From positions 1-64,000 of the forward strand of contig NZ_BLAF01000017.1 of NCBI RefSeq assembly GCF_009687885.1: a stretch of 64,000 bases of DNA, written 5' to 3'. Under the pieces are notes generated by a model, which had not been told where the DNA came from, did no database searches, and was given only the letters and a program-made list of their open reading frames with translations. The DNA comes from Acrocarpospora pleiomorpha. GTDB taxonomy: Bacteria > Actinomycetota > Actinomycetes > Streptosporangiales > Streptosporangiaceae. A program made the translations under genes and the position numbers. Of this stretch, positions 18,523 through 27,387 are shown one piece after another. How positions within the stretch are numbered: position 1 is the stretch's first letter; each line of letters starts with the position of its first letter.

Positions 18523-19525
18523 GGTGCTGGACACGATCGCATCCGTCGATCCCGTCGAGTGGGACGCTCTTGGCGAGACCGGCGACTTCACCGGGCATCG
18601 TTGGCTGCGGCTGGCCGAGCGGGTGCTGGCCGGTCACCGGCCCAGATATCTGCTGCTGCGTCGTCAGGGACGGCTGGTGGCCGCGGCGGCGTGCACGCTC
18701 GAGCAGCGGCTGCAGAACCCCGCCCTGGAGGCGCGGTTCGGGTGGGTGCTGCGGCGGACGCCGTACCTGCATGTGGGGGTGCCCATGATGGCGCGGGCCG
18801 GGCTGCTGGTGCAGGGCGCGGAGCTCGCCGCCCTGTGCCGGGAGCTCCACGCCCTGACCCGGCGCGAGCGGGCCCCGTTCAGCGTCATCGACCACCTGCC
18901 CGTCGGCCATCCGGCCTGGAGTGGACAGGACAGGTGTCATGCGCTCGCCATGGAGCCGGAGACGCGCATGGACGTGGCGTGGAGTTCGTTCGAGGAGTAC
19001 CTGGGGAGTTTGCCCAGGAAGCGGCGGCAGGAGGTCCGGCGGGTCGAGCGGCGCTCCCTTGGCGAGGGTATAACCGTGCGGCTCTTGGCCGAGCGGGACG
19101 ATCCGCGCCTGGATCGCTTGGTGGGCGATGTGGTGCGGCGTCACCACGGCATTCACCGGTTCGTGCCCGGTCTGTTCCAGGAGGCCGCCGCTGTGCTGGG
19201 TGACGATCTGACCGTCCTGGCCGCTTACCGGCACGGGGAGCTGGCCGGATGTGTCGCCCTGCTCCGGGACGGCGACGACCTGTCCGCCAAATGGATCGGC
19301 CGCGACTACCGGCTGACCGAGGGGACCAGCGCCTACCACGCGCTGGTCGCCGCGTGTGTGCGGACCGCGATCGCGCTGCGTGTGCGCCGGGTGCACTTCG
19401 GCGCCTCGGCGTACGAGACGAAGAAACAGTTCGGCGTGTGCCAGGAACCGAGGGGACGCCTGCTCGCCATGCGCAGTCCGATCCTGAACCGGTGCGTCGG
19501 CTGGCCGCTGCGGAGGATGTCATGA
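18509..19525 (+). CDS. FemAB/GNAT-like acyltransferase, copy 1
   Basis: 338 residues with two GNAT-like halves, as in FemAB-type and PF13480-type proteins. Diagnostic stretches are FEEYLGSLPRKRRQEVRR, HHGIHRFVPGLFQEAAAVLG, LSAKWIGRDYRL and the late RVRRVHFGASAYETKKQFG. FemAB relatives in antibiotic pathways transfer aminoacyl groups from aminoacyl-tRNA onto an amine; an acyl-CoA donor is also possible. It is one of four such proteins in this locus (others at 26273, 35123 and 37464), all sharing a basic xRR helix near the middle and a G-x-R-x-x-H-x-G-x-x-x-Y-E-x-K motif late. Overlaps both neighbours. Confidence 0.78.
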   Translation: MYSTEVLDTIASVDPVEWDALGETGDFTGHRWLRLAERVLAGHRPRYLLLRRQGRLVAAAACTLEQRLQNPALEARFGWVLRRTPYLHVGVPMMARAGLLVQGAELAALCRELHALTRRERAPFSVIDHLPVGHPAWSGQDRCHALAMEPETRMDVAWSSFEEYLGSLPRKRRQEVRRVERRSLGEGITVRLLAERDDPRLDRLVGDVVRRHHGIHRFVPGLFQEAAAVLGDDLTVLAAYRHGELAGCVALLRDGDDLSAKWIGRDYRLTEGTSAYHALVAACVRTAIALRVRRVHFGASAYETKKQFGVCQEPRGRLLAMRSPILNRCVGWPLRRMS

Positions 19526-20802
19526 TGCGAGACGCGATACAGCAGGGCGCCGCCGTGATCCGCGCGCTCCGCGACGAGAGGCTGACGCCGGACCAGGTGC
19601 GGAGCCGCCAGGAGCGCTCCCTGCGCCGCATGGTCGAGTACGCCTGGAACCGCAGCCGGTTCTACCGCGACAAGTTCGAGGCGGCCGGGGTGCGCCCGGA
19701 CGACATCGGGTCGATCGCCGATCTGGCCAGGCTGCCCACGACGACCAAGGCCGAACTCCAGCGGTACGGAATCACCCGGGCGCTGGCGCGGGGCTACTCC
19801 CCGGCCAACACGTTCGAGGACGCCACCTCCGGCTCCTCCGGGACCGTGATGAAGTTCTACCATTCGCGCGAGGCGTACAACCGGTACTTCGCCTTCGCCT
19901 TCCGGCACCTGTCGGCCATCGGATACCGGCCGTGGCACCGGGTGGCGTACACGGCCTACGAGCGGCTCACGCCGCTGCCCTGGGAGCGGTTCGGCCTCGG
20001 GCGGCGGGAACGCGTCGATCTCACCCAGGCGGATCCGCGCGGCTACGTGGCGGACCTGCTGCGCGTCCGGCCCCACTTCATCACGGCCTATCCCTCGATC
20101 CTGCAGCTGATCCTGGCCACGGCCACCCCGGCGGAGCTGTCCCGCATCCGGCCGCGCGCCATCCACCTGCACTCCGAACTGCTGACCGAGGGGCTGCGCA
20201 GGCAGATCAGCGAGGGGTTCCGGTGTGACTGCTTCGACGATTACGGCGCCTTCGAGTTCCATCACATCGCCTATGAGTGCCCGCGGCACCGCTACCACCT
20301 CGCGGCCGACAACGTGATCGTGGAATTCGTCCGGGACGGGCGGCCCTGCGGGCCCGGCGAGGAAGGGGAGATCCTGCTCACGGGGCTGAGCAACCGCGCC
20401 ATGCCGCTGTTCCGGTATGCGATCGGTGATGTGGGCGTGCCCAGTGACGAGGTCTGCTCGTGTGGCAGCGGGTTTCCCACCATGAAGCTGGTGCAGGGGC
20501 GGGTCGACGACTTCGTCGTGCTGCCCTCCGGCCGGCGGCTCAGCCCTCGGGCGATCAACCCGGTCTACGAGCACCTGCCCGGACTGCTGGAGCACGTGCT
20601 CATCCAGGAGAGCCTCGATCACGTCCTGGTCCGGGTCAACGTCGCCGAGGCGCACCGGGAATCCACCCCCGCCATGATCGAGCGGGAGCTGGGCGCGCTG
20701 TTCGGCGGGGAGGTCAGGGTGGAGGTCCGGCTGACCGCCCGGATCGCGCGCGGGCGCACGGGCAAGCTGCGCACGGTGATTTCGAAGGTAACCCCGCGCT
20801 GA
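19522..20802 (+). CDS. PaaK/CapK-like adenylate-forming enzyme
   Basis: 426 residues. The start is the ATG in the ATGA overlap with the previous gene. Features of the phenylacetate-CoA-ligase-like family are LRRMVEYAWNRSRFYRDKF, the P-loop TSGSSGTVMKFY, DYGAFEFHHIAYEC, the RYAIGDVG hinge region and CSCGSGFP, with a C-terminal subdomain ending RTGKLRTVISKV, where the last Lys would complete adenylation. It activates a carboxylic acid as acyl-AMP, possibly passing it to CoA or to an amine. As last gene of the rightward arm, it may supply the acyl group for one of the ligases or acyltransferases. Acid specificity cannot be inferred. Confidence 0.85.
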   Translation: MMRDAIQQGAAVIRALRDERLTPDQVRSRQERSLRRMVEYAWNRSRFYRDKFEAAGVRPDDIGSIADLARLPTTTKAELQRYGITRALARGYSPANTFEDATSGSSGTVMKFYHSREAYNRYFAFAFRHLSAIGYRPWHRVAYTAYERLTPLPWERFGLGRRERVDLTQADPRGYVADLLRVRPHFITAYPSILQLILATATPAELSRIRPRAIHLHSELLTEGLRRQISEGFRCDCFDDYGAFEFHHIAYECPRHRYHLAADNVIVEFVRDGRPCGPGEEGEILLTGLSNRAMPLFRYAIGDVGVPSDEVCSCGSGFPTMKLVQGRVDDFVVLPSGRRLSPRAINPVYEHLPGLLEHVLIQESLDHVLVRVNVAEAHRESTPAMIERELGALFGGEVRVEVRLTARIARGRTGKLRTVISKVTPR

Positions 20803-20921
20803 CCTCCTGCTTCAGCACCGCGTCAGCGGATTTTCAGGCCGCCAGGACACCATGAGGTGGTCAAGCGTCGTCGGCGGGGGGATCGCGGGCGGCGACGGAA
20901 AGACGCGCTCCGGGGGAGAGA

Positions 20922-22307
20922 ATGCGCCAGCCACAGCGACTCAGTGTTCCTTTGCTCTTAGACAGAGACCAGCCGCCGCCGCTCCAGGAGCAACTGCTGA
21001 CGCAGTTGAAGGCGGCCATCGATTCGGGGCAGCTCGCCACCGGAACCCGGATGCCTTCCACCCGGGCGCTGGCGAGAATACTCAAGGTGTCGCGCGGGGT
21101 CGTGGTCGGAACCTACGACGCCCTCTACGCCGACGGTTACATCACCGGAGTGGTCGGCTCGGGAACCTATGTCGCGAAACACTCCCTGGACGCCGCGCGC
21201 AAGGCTCCCGTGTCCAGCAGGCCTGGACCGGCGCCGGCCATCGATCTGCGGCCGGACCGGCCGAGCTCGGATTGCTTCCCGCTGTCGGCTTGGCGGGCGG
21301 CGTGGCGCACGGTCAGCTACATCGCCCCCGGCGTCGCGGAGGCGCCGCCGCTGGGGCTGCCGGAACTGCGCGCGGCCATCGCCGGGCACCTGCTTCAGGC
21401 GCGGGGAATCGTGCTGGACCGGCACGAGGTGGTCGTCACCAGCAGCCAGGACAGCGCCCTGCGGCTGGTGCTGCGCGCCCTCGGCGAGGACCCGGCGATC
21501 GCGCTGGAGTGTCCCGCGCTGCCCATGGCGCGCACGGTGGCGGCCAGGCACGGCCGGGTGTCGTCCGTCCCGGTCGACGACCAGGGCCTGCGGCTCGACC
21601 TGATGCCCGGCGACTGGGACGCCGCCGTGCTGACTCCCGAGCGCAACCCGCTGCTGGGCGCGCGGCTGTCGCTGGAGCGCAGGCGGGCGCTGGCCGAGGA
21701 CGCGCGCACGCGCGGGTCGCTCCTCATCGAACCGGCCCTGGGCGGCGTCCTGGACCTGGACGTCAGCCCGCTGCCGCCCCTCATGTCGCTGGCGCGCTCT
21801 GAGCACGCCGCCCTGATCGGCTCCTTCGGCGCCGTCCTGACCCCGGCGCTGCATCTGGGCTTCGCCGTCGTCGAGCGCGGCCTGGCCGAGATGATCGCCA
21901 AGACCTATCCTGCCGACTACGAGCAGCCGTCCCCGCTCGTGCAGCTGGCCGTCGGCGATCTGCTGGCCTCCGGCGGCATGGCCGCGCACCTCACCCGGCT
22001 CGCCGGGCGCCACGCCGCGCTGTGGCGGCTGGTCTGGCAGGCCCTGGGTGACCTGCCCGGCACGCGGCTGCTGCGGGCCGGGGGCACGGCGACGCTGCTG
22101 CTGCCGGACGAGGTGTGCGCGAAGCGGGTCGTCCGGGCACTCGCCGTCCAGCGGATCCACCTCACCGAACTCGACTCCTACGTGCATCCCCGGTCGCCTG
22201 CGCTGAACGGGGTCGTCATCGGGTTCGGCCACCTCGGCGAGGCGGTGCTCGGCACCACCCTGCGGGTCATCCGGCGCACGGTCAGCGCGGCCCGCCGCCT
22301 GGAGTGA
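20922..22307 (+). CDS. MocR-type GntR regulator with degenerate aminotransferase domain
   Basis: 461 residues. N-terminal GntR winged helix (PPPLQEQLLTQLKAAI, MPSTRALARILKVSRGVV, DGYITGVVGSGTYV) joined to a fold-type I aminotransferase-like domain, the MocR layout. The segment that normally reads GT(F/L)SK, whose Lys binds pyridoxal phosphate, here reads GSFGA at residues 300-304, so Ala replaces Lys; the (D/E)DDYDxEF region is also replaced by EPALGGVLDLD. It probably cannot form the PLP Schiff base and may sense another ligand. It sits between the two convergent biosynthetic arms and its 3' end overlaps the ATP-grasp gene on the other strand by 26 bp, so it is a likely pathway regulator. 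Confidence 0.85.
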   Translation: MRQPQRLSVPLLLDRDQPPPLQEQLLTQLKAAIDSGQLATGTRMPSTRALARILKVSRGVVVGTYDALYADGYITGVVGSGTYVAKHSLDAARKAPVSSRPGPAPAIDLRPDRPSSDCFPLSAWRAAWRTVSYIAPGVAEAPPLGLPELRAAIAGHLLQARGIVLDRHEVVVTSSQDSALRLVLRALGEDPAIALECPALPMARTVAARHGRVSSVPVDDQGLRLDLMPGDWDAAVLTPERNPLLGARLSLERRRALAEDARTRGSLLIEPALGGVLDLDVSPLPPLMSLARSEHAALIGSFGAVLTPALHLGFAVVERGLAEMIAKTYPADYEQPSPLVQLAVGDLLASGGMAAHLTRLAGRHAALWRLVWQALGDLPGTRLLRAGGTATLLLPDEVCAKRVVRALAVQRIHLTELDSYVHPRSPALNGVVIGFGHLGEAVLGTTLRVIRRTVSAARRLE

Positions 22308-23490
22308 TCATCAGGCGCAGCGTGGCGAGCGCCGTTTTCAGGGTGGACTCCGCGTCGTCGGCGGAGTCGCCGGTCACCACCAGGTAGCCGAGCTTGTGCC
22401 CCGACTGCGTGAACGGGTGGACCGGCGCCCCTGCGGGCGTCACCACTTCCGCGTCGGCCACCCCGGGCAGCGCCCTGACCTCGTCGAGACCCTCCACGCG
22501 GGCCAGCACACCCTCCCGCTCGTACGGCGAGCGCAGCACGTGGATGATGCCGTGACCGTGCTGCTGCGGCGTCAGGTCGAAGGGTTCGCCCAGCGCGAGA
22601 GCGATCAGCGCGCCTACCGTGTCCACGCCGTACACCGCACGGGTGAGTCGCGGATATCCGTTGCCGCACAGTCTCGCCCCCACCTCCAGCACGTAGGGTG
22701 TGCCGTCCGGAGCCAGGATGACGTCGAAATGCGCGGGCCCGTCACGCCATCCCATAGCCGCGCACAGCCGCAGCGCCGCCGCCACGATCCGTTGCCGAGA
22801 CTCCGCCTCGATCGGGGCTGGGCAGGTGTGCCCGCCGATCAGGAAGCCAGGGCCCGGGATGACTCGTTTCTCGGTGAGCACGGAGAAGGCGACCTCGCCG
22901 TCCCGCAGAAACACCTCGACGGTGATGTTCCTGCCCTCACGGAACTCCTCCACGACGGCCTCGCCGCACACCGAATGCGCCAACGCGGCGGCCAGCGCCG
23001 CGACCAGCCCGGACGGTTCGCGCACCAGCGCGACCCCCTTGCCGCCGGAGGCGTCCACCGGCTTGACCACCACGGGGAACTCCAGCCCGGGCATCGGTTC
23101 GGCCAGGCGCGTCACCGCCCACCGGTAGCCGGGCAGCCCCGCGCTCCGCGCGACCCGGTGGAAGGCCGCCTTGTCCATCGACGCGTCGGCGGCCGCCCGG
23201 GGGTAGATGTGCGGGGTGCCGTACCGCCTGGACAGCTCGTGCCAGCTCAGCAGGCACATGTCGCTGCCCGCCGACACCACCCCGCTCGGCCGGATCTCGC
23301 CGAGCGCCGCGACGACGGCGGCATGGTCGCGGGTCGAGACCCGCAGGAACCGGTCGGCCAGCGGCACCCCCGGGCGGTCGTCCCGCCAGTCCACCGCGAT
23401 GGTGCGCAGGCCCCGCAGGCGCGCCTCCCGGAACAGCGGAAGCTGCTCCTCCCCGGCCCCCAGCACCAGCAGCGGTCCCTCAGCGGCCAT
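22282..23490 (-). CDS. ATP-grasp carboxylate-amine ligase, copy 2
   Basis: 402 residues; the ATG at 23490 begins MAAEGPLLVLGAGEEQLPLF, matching the preATP-grasp strand. ATP-grasp core motifs are FPVVVKPVDASGGKGVALV, VVEEFREGRNITVEVF and FDVILAPDGTPYVLEVGARLCGNG. It shares layout with copy 1 (17317), including the late HKLGYLVVTGDS versus DKLGWVVLRGDS stretch, so the two are paralogues. The gene overlaps the upstream GT2 gene by 11 nt and converges on the MocR gene with a 26-bp 3' overlap. Expected to form an amide or peptide bond; substrates unknown. Confidence 0.87.
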   Translation of the reverse strand: MAAEGPLLVLGAGEEQLPLFREARLRGLRTIAVDWRDDRPGVPLADRFLRVSTRDHAAVVAALGEIRPSGVVSAGSDMCLLSWHELSRRYGTPHIYPRAAADASMDKAAFHRVARSAGLPGYRWAVTRLAEPMPGLEFPVVVKPVDASGGKGVALVREPSGLVAALAAALAHSVCGEAVVEEFREGRNITVEVFLRDGEVAFSVLTEKRVIPGPGFLIGGHTCPAPIEAESRQRIVAAALRLCAAMGWRDGPAHFDVILAPDGTPYVLEVGARLCGNGYPRLTRAVYGVDTVGALIALALGEPFDLTPQQHGHGIIHVLRSPYEREGVLARVEGLDEVRALPGVADAEVVTPAGAPVHPFTQSGHKLGYLVVTGDSADDAESTLKTALATLRLMITPGGGPR

Positions 23491-24466
23491 GATCGTGTCC
23501 CTTCTCCGGCGGCAACGCGGGCGGCGGCACGGCGGGCACGCCCCCGTCCAGGGTGTCCTCAGGCCGGACGTCCAGATTCGACTCGGCGATGTAGAAGGCG
23601 CGCAACGGCGTGGCATCCAGCATCAACCGGTGCAGATAGCGCGCCGACAGGGCGCACACGACGGCGGTCAGCGCCGAGCTGTCCAGCGCCGCGACCGCCA
23701 CGGCCGCCGGAGCGACCAAGCCGAGCAGCCAGCCGACGGTGAGCGCGGCGGCCACGGCCGCCGCCACCGCCGCGATCAGGTACGCGGCGTTGAGCGGCCG
23801 CCACGAGAAGCCGAAGAACAGCTCGAAGGCGTGCCCGCCCAGCCGCAGCGGGCGGAACCGCGACCGGCCGGACTCCCGGGCCCGGTGAGTGGTCTGGACG
23901 GTCGTGTAACGGGAGGTCACCAGCGGCGCCTTCGCGGCGAAGTAGGCGTTGTTCATGCGCAGCTCGGCCAGGGTGCGGGCCACCGGCGCGCGCAGCACCC
24001 GGAAGGACGAGGCCCCCATCGGCACCTCGACGCCCAGCAGCCGCCTGGCCGCCCACTGATGGCCGGCCGCCCCCAGCCGGCGCAGGAGCGGATCATGCCG
24101 GACCCGCCGGGTGCCGAACACCACGTCGTAGCCCTTGGCCGCCTCGGCCAGCAGCACCCACGTCTGGTCCGGCGGGACCTGCAGGTCGGCGTCGAGCTGG
24201 ACGATCCACGGGTGGCTCGCGTAGCGGAACCCCGCGCTGATCGCGGCCGAGAGCCCGAAGTTGCGCGAGAAGGAGATGTACCGCACGCGCCCGTCCCGCG
24301 CGGCGATCGCGCGCATGTGCTCCAGCGTGTCGTCCGAGCTGCCGTCGTCGATGAAGATGATCTCCAGCTCGGGGATCGCGCCGAGCGCGCTCACGATGGC
24401 GCGGTGCGCGGCCGCCACCTGCTCGCCCTCGTTGAAGCAGGGCACCACGGCCGTCAGCCCGGTCAC
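23480..24466 (-). CDS. GT2 family glycosyltransferase, DPM1/ArnC-like, copy 2
   Basis: 328 residues; the GTG at 24466 overlaps the preceding stop (GTGA). The GT-A domain has TAVVPCFNEGEQV, FIDDGSSDDT, SFSRNFGLSAAISAGFRYA and QLDADLQVPPDQ; two membrane segments follow near residues 230-290. It is a paralogue of the protein at 12636 and is expected to load a second sugar onto polyprenyl phosphate. The C-terminus ends in a Pro-rich tail. It is coupled to the unknown membrane protein upstream and the ATP-grasp gene downstream, repeating the gene set of the other arm. Confidence 0.87.
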   Translation of the reverse strand: MTGLTAVVPCFNEGEQVAAAHRAIVSALGAIPELEIIFIDDGSSDDTLEHMRAIAARDGRVRYISFSRNFGLSAAISAGFRYASHPWIVQLDADLQVPPDQTWVLLAEAAKGYDVVFGTRRVRHDPLLRRLGAAGHQWAARRLLGVEVPMGASSFRVLRAPVARTLAELRMNNAYFAAKAPLVTSRYTTVQTTHRARESGRSRFRPLRLGGHAFELFFGFSWRPLNAAYLIAAVAAAVAAALTVGWLLGLVAPAAVAVAALDSSALTAVVCALSARYLHRLMLDATPLRAFYIAESNLDVRPEDTLDGGVPAVPPPALPPEKGHDHGR

Positions 24467-25146
24467 GGGGACCGCCGCAGCCGCCGGGTGAGCGACCTGA
24501 CCGCCCGCCCCGGCACCGCCAGCACCGCGATCGCCGCCACCACGTGCACCGCGATGAAGATGTACGCCTCGTTCTTGGTCGGATAGTGCCCGATCCTGAC
24601 CCGGATGTGCTCGGCCCAGTGCCACACCTCGGGGATGGGCGTCCACGCGGGATCGGTGTGCGGGTTGATGACCAGGAAGGCCAGATCCTCGAGCCCGGAG
24701 AGCTGGAAGATGATCAACGCACCGCACAGCCGCAGTGTGCCCGAGCGCGAGCCGCCGCCGAGCCGGTAGGCCAGCGCGATGGACAGGATGATGAACGGGA
24801 CGAGGGTCAGGACCAAGTAGTAGTACTCCGAGCCCGGCTCGCCGGCGACGAAGAACATCCGGGGGATGAACACGGCGTAGAAGATCAGGAAGCAGAGGGG
24901 GATGAGGATCATCGGCAGCCGGAGCCACCGTGCCCACGCCGGATCCAGCCACGCGATCGCGACGCTCATCGCGACGAACGGCAGCAGCTTGAACAGGAAG
25001 ATCCACAGGGACTCGATGGTGTGCTCGTGCGGCAGCCGGAGCCACACGATCGCCGCGAGCGCCAGGCCCGTCGTCCCGGCGACGAGGGTGACCGCGTTCG
25101 CCCGCAGGAACGGCGCGCGGTGCTCTGGTAAGGCGTCTACAGGCAT
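24463..25146 (-). CDS. Unknown polytopic membrane protein, copy 2
   Basis: 227 residues, about six membrane segments. Homologous to copy 1 at 16670: conserved SGLEDLAF, a luminal-type loop with PEVWHWAEHI, and IFIAVHVVAAIAVLAVP. The loop in this copy is longer (IGHYPTKNEA). A basic C-terminus (RSLTRRLRRSP) suggests an inside orientation. It follows the SDR gene and overlaps the GT2 gene by 4 nt, so in both arms a member of this family sits beside enzymes for a lipid-linked sugar. Family not recognised. Confidence 0.7.
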   Translation of the reverse strand: MPVDALPEHRAPFLRANAVTLVAGTTGLALAAIVWLRLPHEHTIESLWIFLFKLLPFVAMSVAIAWLDPAWARWLRLPMILIPLCFLIFYAVFIPRMFFVAGEPGSEYYYLVLTLVPFIILSIALAYRLGGGSRSGTLRLCGALIIFQLSGLEDLAFLVINPHTDPAWTPIPEVWHWAEHIRVRIGHYPTKNEAYIFIAVHVVAAIAVLAVPGRAVRSLTRRLRRSP

Positions 25147-25173
25147 GAGGGCTCCGGGTGGTCTGGGATGCGG

Positions 25174-26184
25174 TCAGATCAGGTGGTCGGTCCAGGTTCT
25201 GGGCGTGAGCGCCGAGACGATCTCCAGCTCCAGGCCGTAGTCGAACTCCCGCGGCCCGCGCGCCGAAATCCAATCGATCATGCTCCGTAGCCCGTCCCGC
25301 AGCGTGGTCCCCGTCTCGTAGCCGAGTAGCCTGCGCGCCTTGCCGGAGTCGCAGGTGGCGTGGTGGACCTCTAAGGGCCGGGCCGGCACGAAGATCGGAT
25401 CGTGCGGCACCCCCATGAGCTCGGCCAGGGTCTCGGCCAGGGTGAGCACGGAGACCGGATCCTCGTCCGGGCCGACGTTGACGACCTCGCCGCGCACCCG
25501 GGCGTCCGCGCCGAGCCGGACCAGGCACGACACGACGTCGGAGACGAAGCTGAAGCAGCGCAGCTGGGAGCCGTCGCCGTAGATCACCGGGCGTTCGCCC
25601 CGCAGCATGCGGTTGATCATGATGGCGGCGACGTTGCGGTAGGGATCGTCGTAACGCTGCCGGGGGCCGATGACGTTGTGCGGGACGGCGATGTTGAACT
25701 CCATGCCGTGCGCCTCGCAGACCGACCGCACCATGAGCTCGGCGGCGTACTTCGCGATCCCGTACGGCGTCACGGGGGCGGGCTCGTCGGTCTCCGCGAA
25801 CGGCGGTCGGCCATCGCCGTACCTGGACATCGACGAGCAGAACACGAAACGGCGCACGCCCGCCGCGGCGGCTGCCGACAGCAGCGCCACGGTGGCGCCG
25901 CAGGTGTGCTCGTGCACGTGGAAGGGGCTGAACACGCTGAGCCCCTCGTACGGCGCGGCGGCGCAATGGTAAACGGTTTCGACCCCGGCGAGCAGATCGG
26001 CGTACGACCCGGATTCGCGGCAGTCGGCGACCCGGAAATCCACCCCGCCGGGAACGTTGTCCTTGTAGCCGCCCATCAGATTGTCGACGCCGCGCACCTG
26101 ATGCCCCTCCGCCAGCAGCGCGTCGGCTAAATGGCTCCCCAGGAACCCCGCCACTCCCGTGATGAGAACGGGACTCTTCACCAT
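25174..26184 (-). CDS. NAD-dependent sugar epimerase/dehydratase (extended SDR)
   Basis: 336 residues. Rossmann motif LITGVAGFLGSHLADAL, acidic cofactor-selecting residue after strand 2 (GVDNLMGG), CSSMSRYG, catalytic YGIAK and the substrate loop HNVIGPRQRYDDPYRN are present, typical of nucleotide-sugar 4-epimerases or dehydratases. It probably provides the sugar nucleotide used by the glycosyltransferase of this arm. The ATG at 26184 lies only 2 nt after GGAGG, so a GTG 3 nt downstream may be the real start. The 88-nt gap to the upstream FemAB-like gene is short enough for co-transcription. Confidence 0.88.
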   Translation of the reverse strand: MVKSPVLITGVAGFLGSHLADALLAEGHQVRGVDNLMGGYKDNVPGGVDFRVADCRESGSYADLLAGVETVYHCAAAPYEGLSVFSPFHVHEHTCGATVALLSAAAAAGVRRFVFCSSMSRYGDGRPPFAETDEPAPVTPYGIAKYAAELMVRSVCEAHGMEFNIAVPHNVIGPRQRYDDPYRNVAAIMINRMLRGERPVIYGDGSQLRCFSFVSDVVSCLVRLGADARVRGEVVNVGPDEDPVSVLTLAETLAELMGVPHDPIFVPARPLEVHHATCDSGKARRLLGYETGTTLRDGLRSMIDWISARGPREFDYGLELEIVSALTPRTWTDHLI

Positions 26185-26272
26185 GCCTCCATTAATGTTC
26201 CGGGATGATTTGCCGGAAATCTATCCCCGCTTTCCGGGCGATCACAGAGCCACTTGCGGCGGAAAAAGTGGG

Positions 26273-27310
26273 CTATGCGGTTCGCCCCGCCGCCCAGCGC
26301 GGCACGACCACCCGCCACATGGGCACGGGCTGGAAGCCGAGCGAACCTTTGACCTCGAACATGCCCTGACCGGCGGAGAGCTCGCGCCGCCCGCCGCTGC
26401 CGGCCACGTGGTCGATCAGGCGGAGGTAGTGGTAGAAGTACAGGTGCTTGCGGCCGCCTTCGCCGGGATCGATCGCCGCCCAGGAGCCCAGCTTCGGATG
26501 GGTGGGGTGATCGAGCAGGGCGCCGAAGGCCAGCAGCCGCCCCTGGCGTTCCCGGTAGGTCGCGGTGACCACGTCGGGGCGGCCGTGCAGGGCGGCGAAG
26601 TAGCTCGCGGGCAGCGGCACGTATGGCTCCCACACCGACTTGAGCCGCAGTTCGTGGTCGTCGTGCAGGCGGGCCATCTCCTCGTGCTCCCCGGGCCCGA
26701 GGTCGGCGCGCCCGGCCCCGATCTCCACTTCCAGGTCTGCCGAGCGTGCCACGATGCGGCGCTGCCTGCGCAGGTCCTTGCGTCGGCTCGCGCGCAGCGA
26801 GCCGAGCCACTCCTCGGCGGACGACCAGGTCACGGGCATGCTCCCGGACGTGGCGGCGGCCTGGGTGAAGGCCGCCCGGCGCGCCACCACGGGCAGGTCG
26901 GCGGCGGTCAGGCCCCGGTAGACGAGACCGGCGCAGCCCTTGCCCAGCCAGGCCAGGACCGCGCGCTCGTAGGCGCGCAGCAGCTGCCGCCGGCGCTCCG
27001 GCGGGACCCAGGAGGCGAAGTGCCAGCCGGGGCCGTGCGAGTATCCGGGCACCCGGACGTCGAGCAGGACCGGCTCGCGGCGCGGCCTTGGCCGCCTGCC
27101 GCGGCCGAGCCCGAGGTAGAGGCCGATCGCGATGCCGCAGGGCCGCCCGCCGTCGTGGAACAGGGCGGGCAGCACGCCCGCCCGCGCCGAGCCGGCCACC
27201 TCCCGGATCACGTCGTAGGACCACGGCGCGGTCAGCCCTTCGTCCCGGTGAAACTCCCGCCATCCCGAGGGTTCCGGGTCGCTCCGGGGATCCACAAGCT
27301 CAACGCCCAT
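26273..27310 (-). CDS. FemAB/GNAT-like acyltransferase, copy 2
   Basis: About 345 residues from the ATG at 27310, which has AGGAAAG upstream; a longer frame to 27397 lacks a ribosome site. Two GNAT-like halves with the shared basic helix (SAEEWLGSLRASRRKDLRRQ) and the late segment SAGQGMFEVKGSLGFQPVPMWR. It opens the leftward arm, with a TTAAAT -10-like sequence 24 nt upstream. By analogy with FemAB relatives it should transfer an aminoacyl or acyl group onto a glycan or peptide amine. It is the most diverged of the four copies: the HxG part of the late motif is changed. Confidence 0.75.
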   Translation of the reverse strand: MGVELVDPRSDPEPSGWREFHRDEGLTAPWSYDVIREVAGSARAGVLPALFHDGGRPCGIAIGLYLGLGRGRRPRPRREPVLLDVRVPGYSHGPGWHFASWVPPERRRQLLRAYERAVLAWLGKGCAGLVYRGLTAADLPVVARRAAFTQAAATSGSMPVTWSSAEEWLGSLRASRRKDLRRQRRIVARSADLEVEIGAGRADLGPGEHEEMARLHDDHELRLKSVWEPYVPLPASYFAALHGRPDVVTATYRERQGRLLAFGALLDHPTHPKLGSWAAIDPGEGGRKHLYFYHYLRLIDHVAGSGGRRELSAGQGMFEVKGSLGFQPVPMWRVVVPRWAAGRTA

Positions 27311-27387
27311 CGGGCCTTTCCTGTCTTGTCGGGATTTAAGCATCGCACGGCGATGGATCCGCTGATTAGCGGGAAAAGCGTGTGATT

